The notes beneath the pieces are model-generated. The model saw nothing but the letters and a program-made list of their open reading frames with translations. It had not been told where the DNA came from and did no database searches. A stretch of 64,000 nt of DNA. Origin: Phymorhynchus buccinoides (lineage: Eukaryota; Mollusca; Gastropoda; Neogastropoda; Raphitomidae). Below are positions 57,433-64,000 of the stretch, piece after piece. Each line of letters begins with the position of its first letter. The first letter of the stretch is position 1. A program made the position numbers and the translations under genes. The stretch covers positions 26,852,514 to 26,916,513 of the forward strand of contig CM065687.1 of NCBI GenBank assembly GCA_017654935.2, in the 5' to 3' direction.

Positions 57433-57468
57433 TTGCTCTTTTCTTAATAATAGGGAGGTTCCATTGTA

Positions 57469-57889
57469 TTTACTCCACACAAACCAACATCAATTAAAAC
57501 CAGATTTCTTCACCAAAAAGCATAAATAAAGACATTGTACAAACTCCTAAAATTAAGAGATCAGAAATATTTTGCACCTTGAAATAAAATGAAGGATTGT
57601 CAGGCTGATCTTTTAAATTCAACCTATTATCTTCTGTCTTCTAAACAATTTTTTTTTTTAAATTCCTCTTTGGATCAGGGTCAGTTTCTAAACATGAACT
57701 AATTCCAAAACTTGCATCACCAAATGGCAAATCCCAGCAACACAGTATGGATTCAAGCCATGTTATGATATTTTTTTTAAGCCACAATAAAAGCTGCACA
57801 TTTTTTCTTTTTGTTTACCTACTTACCTTTATTCAAAGTTTATCTGACAATGTATTGGTTTTACATTTCACAGGATAAGAAAAAAGAGG

Positions 57890-57920
<31 letters not shown>

Positions 57921-58955
57921 GTGTTTCTCTACAGTCCTGATTTTAAAATTATAATTATTTTTCTTGAGGAAAAAGGCTGGGTGGAGGTTGAAAGGGAGAG
58001 GGAATGGGTCAAAGGTAAGACTATGATTAAAACAATTTCAAAATAAAATCCAGAAGGGTTCTTTTACGATGAAAAAAGCTTAAAAGTTGTTATGCAACGT
58101 CAAGTAAGATTTATAAAAACAGATTGCCATCACCATAATTAAAACAATTCTTGTTTATTGCATGTGAATAAAACGGGCAGAACTTGAAATAAAGTAAACA
58201 CATGGGGAGGGGAAAAAGACTGCTCTTGTTACATTTATCAATTCGCTTAAAATACCAAGGAATTTTACTTAATAACAGTTCATAACACACAACCCAACCC
58301 ATCTTATCCTTCCCCCCAACCCCACCTCAAAAAGACTAAATGTGACCCAGCACCACGAAAGGGACATTAAGTGTCAAACTGACCATTCTGAGCAAATTGT
58401 ACATTTGAAAACTGCAGACAATTCTCTTTATAATGAAACAAGAACCATTCTTGTATTTTTTTCCGTTCCAGAGTTATGAGCATTTAAAGTCTGTAGGGTG
58501 AGCGTCAGCCATTTTGAGAAAACACACTCTAAAGTCTAGCCTAGCTGAGGAAAATGCATTGATGTACTCATTTTAAAACACTTATAAGAAGATAATTCAG
58601 AGACCATATTAACAAATATCCTTTATAAATATGAAAGATAAGATGCTAGAGAACACAAAAATACCCATAACTCAAAATTGACCAAAAAATTAGATTTTTG
58701 AATTTGCAAGCCAATTGTGAGAAACTAGCCCAGCGACTTAATGTCCCTTTCGCGGTGTTGGGTCACAAATAAAACAAAGTGTTAAAACCCCACTTACCAA
58801 CCTTCTAGCCGAAGCCCATGTTGTGTTGTCCAAGACGCAGCAGACAAGGTGCGAGCACACACATAATATATATTTGTATGTATACTGACAATGCTGTCTA
58901 TGTACAGATGAAAGATGAGTCAATTGGAAAACAATGATCACTAGAGCAGCAAGCG
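57469..58955. other. Sequence next to the UBE2H stop, probable 3' UTR
   Basis: Directly downstream of the UBE2H stop on the minus strand, so at least part should be 3' UTR. A G-run of about 18 lies at 57904-57921. No further coding seen. Confidence 0.45.
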
Positions 58956-59080
58956 TTATAGCTCCATGTCCTGGGCTTCGTCCTCGGAGAAGTCGCTCAA
59001 ACTGGAGTCGCTCGACGAGTCGCAGTCCCCGCCCTCTTGCTCTTTTAACACCTCTTCCGTGGCGAACCTCTGAACATAAT
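58956..59080 (-). CDS. UBE2H: UBE2H last coding exon
   Basis: 125 nt, 41 codons plus TAA, acceptor CTAAACAG. The C-terminal acidic tail distinguishes UBE2H from other E2s. Confidence 0.96.
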
Positions 59081-61445
59081 CTGTTTAGAAAAATAAAAAA
59101 ATAAAAAATATATATACCGTATTTTACTGACTATAAGGCGATACTTTTTTCCTAGACTGAGACCCCTGTGCCCTATAATGTGACTGATAATATAGTAAGA
59201 AACTATAATAACAAAATCTGAATTTTGTGTAAAAATTGGGGGGTGCGCCTTATAATCAGGTGCGCCTTGTAGTCCGTAAAATACGGTTATAATATTGATC
59301 ACAATCTTGTTGGTGGTTAAATAACCAAACATTAAAACACACACACAAACACACACACACGCACACACACACACACACATACATGCACGCACACACACAC
59401 ACACACATGCACGAAAAAAAGATCATTTGCTTTGAATGTCGGCTTCTATTACTTGTTTTAAATGTCTGATTTTCATGTAAAGTAATTAAGCAATGAGGCT
59501 TTATCTACTTGCCGACACGAAAGGGCGATAATTTTAGGCCCGAACCGCCGATGCCCCCTGGTGATGAGTCAGGAGCAGATAATTTTCTGTGGCTATATAC
59601 TACTAGTTCCTGACAGGCAAGGGCGATAATCTTAAGTAGGTGGTGTTCGCATCTCAGGTCACGAGACAGGGGCAGAGAAATTTCGGTATAAAACCTCATT
59701 ACCCCAAACAAGATTACTTGTTCACTTTTACAAAAACGAAAGCCAACGTAAGTCTTGAGTCATTCAGAAGTACTGTAATACACTTTTTTTCCTCGCAACA
59801 TCTTTCACATTTCTTCAGAAGCATGCTCAAAAACAATCACCTCACTTCACAACAGATATGACCAATAAAGCCATCGGAAGAATCACTAACAATTAAAATG
59901 CTGCAAAAACTTCCACTAACAAACACAAAAATCAGTGAAAGTGCACGTCAGATAAGTGGGATGTTGGCAGTGGCATGGATAAATTGTTGTTGTTTGCAGA
60001 GAGTTTTACGTCCTCATAGCCGTAGCTCTTAGAGACAAGTAGTTCTGGTGCTGTAGACTTCGATGTAGCGGGTACACGTGGAAATTGGTTCATCAACGTT
60101 GTTCTTGGGAGGAAAGGGGCGGGCGGGAGGCGCTGGAGTAAAGTCAGTTGGAGTCTTGTCGTAGACTCGTCACGTGATGGAGAAATTAATGAGAGCACCT
60201 TCTTCCTATGCGTTCCCAGGCCATATGGCCATAATGGGTAAGGTACTTATGTGTCTGTTTTTCAGTTTTCACTGGTCTCCCCGCTGCGTACAGCCGACAC
60301 ATTCCGATTTCGGAGGAGCTCAAAGGAAAAAAATTATTTGGAAGATTTTTTTTTTTTAGAAAAAGGCAGGAGAATGGGCCAATAAGTCAAAGATAGTAGA
60401 TGACAGAAAGCAAAGTGAAAAGGCACAGAGTCAAAGAGAGTGGCAGATTAGAGAAAGTTACAAGCACAGAACTTCCAGAAGGTGGGGGAACTATTTAGAC
60501 CCCCCGGTATCCCCACGGGGAGAGACTCATGGAGGGGGCGGGGTCGTCCAGCTCCCCATATGGAGGCACGAGGCATCCACACACTGCCCCATGAGAGCAC
60601 CAACACCTTCGTTTTCTTCTGCATTCCCAGGCCATAGTGGGTGAAATACGTAGGTGTGTCCGGTTTTCTGGTCTCCTTGCTGCATTCAGCCAACAAATTC
60701 TAATTTTGCAAGACCTCAAGAGAAGAGTGTTTTTTTGGGGGAAAAAAGGCAGGAGAACAGGAATTGTTCTAAAATAACTAAGGGGAATAATTTCATGGTG
60801 TGTGGGAGTGATCTTGCCTAATTCAATCGGTCAAACAGGGGAAGTTACTCTACCATCAGGTAGGTCCCCAGCTCTCACCTCGCATGTTTGAGCAGACATA
60901 CAGCACACGGTGCGTCATTCTAAAATTTGTCATTTATATTTTTATGTCACATTTTGCAAGTTTTATCAGTTTGTGGCAACTGGCCACCCCTAATTTAAAA
61001 AAAAAAAATGTTTGCAAGTCGCTGACTCGCATCATGCGGCTTCAAGCTTCGACGCCATTGTTGCATTGTTGCTATGGTATTTGATACGAGTAATGGAGGT
61101 AAACAACTCTAATTTTCACGAAGTGCTCTCCCCTATTTTTTTTCCGAAAATCGTCTATTGGCCCATAAGGAAGAACAAAGGAAGACGACAGTAAGAAAAG
61201 AGAAAGGCAAGAGTCAACGAGAGTGAGGAAGTTGCTAGCACAGAACTTCCCAAAAGGTGGGGGGAACTATGCGCACTAAAATATTGATGCCTGGTGGGGA
61301 GACCAACTCCTCCTACCTTGCACCTTCTTTGTGTACTCTTCTGGCCTGTGGAGGTACAGGGCCGCGGCATCCCCGTTCAGAGGGTCCACAGGGTTGGGGT
61401 AGGCCAGCAGCTGAGGCAAGAACGACTCGAAGATGTTGGACAAAT
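58956..61445 (-). CDS. UBE2H: UBE2H, last two coding exons (5' part outside window)
   Basis: UBE2H is a ubiquitin-conjugating E2 that works with the CTLH/MAEA (GID-type) E3 complex (established knowledge). Exons 61445-61317 and 59080-58956 join in phase 1. The first reads [20 protein letters not shown] and [20 protein letters not shown]; the second begins [19 protein letters not shown] and ends in an acidic Ser-rich tail, [13 protein letters not shown]. From memory these are nearly identical to human UBE2H. The catalytic Cys exon lies off the right edge. The intron between them carries two copies of repeat R, repeat V and a TA MITE. Confidence 0.96.
59115..59288. mobile_element. TA-target MITE (CCGTATTTTACGG family), copy 4
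   Basis: TACCGTATTTTACTGACTAT and inverse CCGTAAAATACGG. It lies only 35 bp into the intron from the acceptor of the last UBE2H exon. Confidence 0.9.
59338..59408. repeat. Imperfect (CA)n microsatellite
   Basis: CA units with GCA and CATA interruptions. Confidence 0.92.
59409..60194. other. UBE2H intron, little recognised
   Basis: Two GCGATAAT blocks near 59525 and 59623 hint at a small duplicated or inverted element (59505-59700 with TACTTG at both ends). No coding. Confidence 0.35.
60195..60600 (+). repeat. Dispersed repeat R
   Basis: GCGTTCCCAGGCCATATGGC through GACCCCCCGGTATCCCCACG and an extra GTCGTCCAGCTCC tail, also seen at 46290. Confidence 0.78.
60605..61275 (+). repeat. Second repeat R copy, split by repeat V
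   Basis: The R blocks GCATTCCCAGGCCATA to AAAGGCAGGAGAAC (60630-60756) continue at 61158 with AAGGAAGACGACAGTAAG to CTTCCCAAAAGGTGG. Repeat V sits exactly between. Confidence 0.8.
60757..61157. repeat. Dispersed repeat V, copy 2, inserted in repeat R
   Basis: Same block order as 52615-53045. Its presence within a repeat R copy shows that V was mobile after R, and that its ends lie close to AGGAATTGTTC and CTATTGG. Confidence 0.82.
61317..61445 (-). CDS. UBE2H: UBE2H penultimate coding exon
   Basis: 129 nt, acceptor GTTTCAG, donor GTAGGA. It encodes the helix after the catalytic site ([16 protein letters not shown]) and the DPLNGDAA motif found in most E2 enzymes. Confidence 0.96.
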
Positions 61446-61986
61446 CTGAAACACACCGTCTCCATCATCAGATAGCTCAGACACACCGGTTCGGGAAAAG
61501 ATCTTCGGCTCTTTGGAGGATCTTCGGCGGACGGCAGCCTTCGTCCGTGCCACTGGGGTTCCTGTCTGAGCGAACGATGAAGAAGAAGAAGACAGCTCAG
61601 AGCAGACCCGTAAAAAGCGCCAAGTCAAACCATGACCTTCTAACAATAAAGAAACGTTGGAAAAAGCTATCTTTAGATAGTCCATTGACATATTATTGAA
61701 CTTATTACGAAAACTAATCAACTGTATTAAAAAAAAGACTGCTGAAATATAAAAAGCAAACCCCTCTTTTTATATTTCTGCAGTGATTGTTTGATACAAG
61801 TTATTAGTTTTTGCAATAAATCCAATAATACGTCAATGGACTATCTAAAGTCATTAATTTTTATTTAAGTCTACGCTCTGCTTTCCCAGAACACATCTTT
61901 ACATAAAAATAAAAAAGTCTGTGAGACAAACCATAGCCACTCGGCAAAGCAGAACTGTGGACAAATATCAGGCATTTGTTTTGTTT

Positions 61987-62212
61987 TACAATGGAACCTC
62001 CCTTATAAGACCTTCAAAAATCATCCATAATGAGGTCTTATGAGAGGGGTCTTACAGGAGGTAATTTTGATACTTACAAAGAAAGGCAATGTCTCAGATA
62101 ATCTTATAAGGGAGGTAATTTTGATACTTAAAGAAAGGCAATGTCTCAGATATAGGTCTTATGTGGGAGGGAGTCTTATAATGGGAGGTCTTATAAGTGA
62201 GGTTCCACTGTA
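61987..62212. mobile_element. TA-target MITE (CAATGGAACCTCCC)
   Basis: Ends TACAATGGAACCTCCCTTAT and GTGAGGTTCCACTGTA. Inside, a unit of about 52 bp (GGAGGTAATTTTGATACTTA) is duplicated. Same family as 56064-57468. It lies in the UBE2H intron right of 61445. Confidence 0.88.
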
Positions 62213-62516
62213 CCACTGGACATAGACATTTGCCCCTATAAGGTACAGGATGCACCAGAAATCGAGCAACTTCAGAGTCTTGACAAAACAATTTCAAACC
62301 TTTGACAATACGAAGTCAACATTCTGCTTTAGAAACACAACTCTACACATTCAAATCCCCACATTGACCATAAAGACTGCCAGGCAAACCATGACCGTCC
62401 AACAGCAAGAAACATTGACCTCAACTTTCATAGTAAGTAACCATAAAGTCCACCATACAAACTTGGCACCAATGAACAGTGGACAGTATCGAGTCAATGT
62501 TCTGCTTTAGCTTTAA

Positions 62517-62906
62517 CTCATTCAAGACATTCCAGCCATATATGTCCGGAATTAATACATAGCTGTCTGTCAATTTGATGCATTTGCTTCAAGGGAAGTA
62601 AATCTGTGTGCATACCATACCTTGGTCACTTATAAACTAGCTTCGCTCCCTTAGACCACAATTTTGCCTCTGACTTTGCTTTTGTAGTAGTTTGTTGTGG
62701 GGAAACCAATCTGTGTAGAGTTTTTGTATATAACGTCTATATATAAAATAGTCTGATCTACCACTTAATTATATATCTAAACCTGAAGTAAAAACCTGTA
62801 ATCTTCTTTCATTTCTCCTTTTGTTTATGTATGTTTTGTTTGTGTGTACGGCTGGAGTGATTTGAGAGGTTTTTGAATAATTCAAAATCGTTGCGATGCG
62901 AATGAG
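62517..62906. mobile_element. Candidate TTAA-flanked element, TIR CTCATTC
   Basis: TTAA at 62513-62516 and 62907-62910 with short inverted ends CTCATTC and GAATGAG. The TIR is only 7 bp beyond TTAA, so this is moderate evidence. Confidence 0.5.
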
Positions 62907-62994
62907 TTAACAGCATTTGCAGACACTCGTCACAAAGAGCACAAAACGAAACAAAAACCAATAAGCAACACCAAAGCTTTGACACTGGATTCAG

Positions 62995-64000
62995 TCAAAG
63001 GTCTGTGTACTCTTTTCGAACACTATCAACAGGACATTCATTCTTCTTTACTGGCACAATATTGACACTATCAACAGGACATTCATTCTGCTTTACTGGC
63101 ACACTATTGACACTATCAACAGGACATTCATTCTGTTTTACTGGCACACTATTGACACTATCAACAGGACATTCATTCTGTTTTACTGGCACACTATTGA
63201 CACTATCAACAGGACATTCATTCTGCTTTACTAGCACACTATTGACACTATCAACAGGACATTCATTCTGCTTTACTGGCACACTATTGACACTATCAAG
63301 AGGACATTCATTCTGCTTTACTGGCACACTATTGACACTATCAACAGGACATTCATTCTGCTTTACTGGCACACTATTGACACTATCAAGAGGACATTCA
63401 TTCTGCTTTACTGGCACACTATTGACACTATCAAGAGGACATTCATTCTGCTTTACTGGCACACTATTGACACTATCAACAGGACATTCATTCTGCTTTA
63501 CTAGCACACTATTGACACTATCAACAGGACATTCATTCTGCTTTACTGGCACAATATTGACACTATCAACAGGACATTCATTCTGCTTTACTGGCACAAT
63601 ATTGACACTATCAACAGGACATTCATTCTGCTTTACTAGCACACTATTGACACTATCAACAGGACATTCATTCTGCTTTACTGGCACACTATTGACACTA
63701 TCAACAGGACATTCATTCTGCTTTACTGGCACACTATTGACACTATCAACAGGACATTCATTCTGCTTTACTGGCACACTATTGACACTATCAACAGGAC
63801 ATTCATTCTGCTTTACTGGCACACTATTGACACTATCAACAGGACATTCATTCTGCTTTACTGGCACAATATTGACACTATCAACAGGACATTCATTCTG
63901 CTTTACTAGCACACTATTGACACTATCAACAGGACATTCATTCTGCTTTACTGGCACAATATTGACACTATCAACAGGACATTCATTCTGCTTTACTGGC
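62995..64000. repeat. 45-bp minisatellite, at least 22 units, continues off window
   Basis: The plus-strand unit is ACACTATTGACACTATCAAC then AGGACATTCATTCTGCTTTACTGGC. Because 45 is a multiple of three, the minus strand stays open for 320 codons (unit VKQNECPVDSVNSVP). Differences between units mostly change the amino acid (P/L, S/I, V/L, Q/K), with one silent class, so selection on a protein is not apparent. Confidence 0.95.

Larger units (their letters stand above)
56064..57468. mobile_element. TA-target element (CAGTGGAACCTCCC) enlarged by nested insertions
   Basis: Outer ends TACAGTGGAACCTCCCTATT and AATAGGGAGGTTCCATTGTA. A compact relative is at 61987-62212. Between the ends lie a SINE (56101-56480) and a long-TIR TTAA element (56880-57432). 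Confidence 0.78.

Noticed and set aside
62995..63957. A 320-codon Cys-containing repeat protein on the minus strand
   Set aside because: No splice or start evidence, and unit differences mostly change amino acids. Kept only as a minisatellite with an open question.

Overview
The window is animal nuclear DNA: spliced genes with GT-AG introns, long AT-rich introns, many microsatellites and many short transposons. Proteins, repeat types and TTAGGG-like interstitial motifs fit a lophotrochozoan invertebrate. A marine gastropod or other mollusc is my best guess, by inference only; no marker in the window proves the species.

Three conserved genes were assembled by eye from splice sites, reading phase and remembered family motifs. 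(1) NOL8, a nucleolar RRM protein of ribosome biogenesis, runs on the minus strand from its ATG at 23204 through thirteen coding exons to 803 and continues off the left edge. (2) ZC3HC1 (NIPA), a C3HC zinc-finger protein of the nuclear basket, runs on the plus strand in eight coding exons from about 32936 to its stop at 41600. (3) UBE2H, a ubiquitin-conjugating E2, is on the minus strand; only its last two coding exons (61445-61317 and 59080-58956) are inside and the rest lies off the right edge. NOL8 and ZC3HC1 are head to head across about 9.7 kb of repeats. ZC3HC1 and UBE2H converge across about 17 kb. They do not form an operon; they share a nuclear or ubiquitin theme only loosely.

Most other sequence is repeats. 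Left third (NOL8 introns): a long tRNA-headed retroposon with 14-bp target duplications (1018-1879), hAT-like elements with 5- or 6-bp duplications, a 1.27-kb 39-bp minisatellite (6006-7280), large GA arrays, an uncharacterised ORF (13242-13895) and a fold-back element (15097-15938). Middle (23.2-32.9 kb): SINEs, LINE reverse-transcriptase relics, an old roughly 75-bp tandem array, a 33-G run and a 5' U2 snRNA-like fragment. ZC3HC1 introns hold four copies of one TTAA-flanked MITE and one hAT-like element; its stop codon lies in the first unit of a 36-bp minisatellite. The 42.8-47.1 kb stretch has a mariner relic and more TTAA-flanked elements. From 47.6 to 58.9 kb is AT-rich sequence, possibly partly UBE2H 3' UTR, with nested insertions at 56-57.5 kb. 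The right edge is a 45-bp minisatellite.

The most notable result is not a new gene system but a repeat pattern. At least eleven, perhaps fourteen, short non-autonomous elements of about eight families sit between TTAA (or near-TTAA) tetranucleotides. Two inverted repeats carry a later insertion in one arm while the other arm preserves the empty site, so the target duplications (TA and GAGTA) can be read directly.
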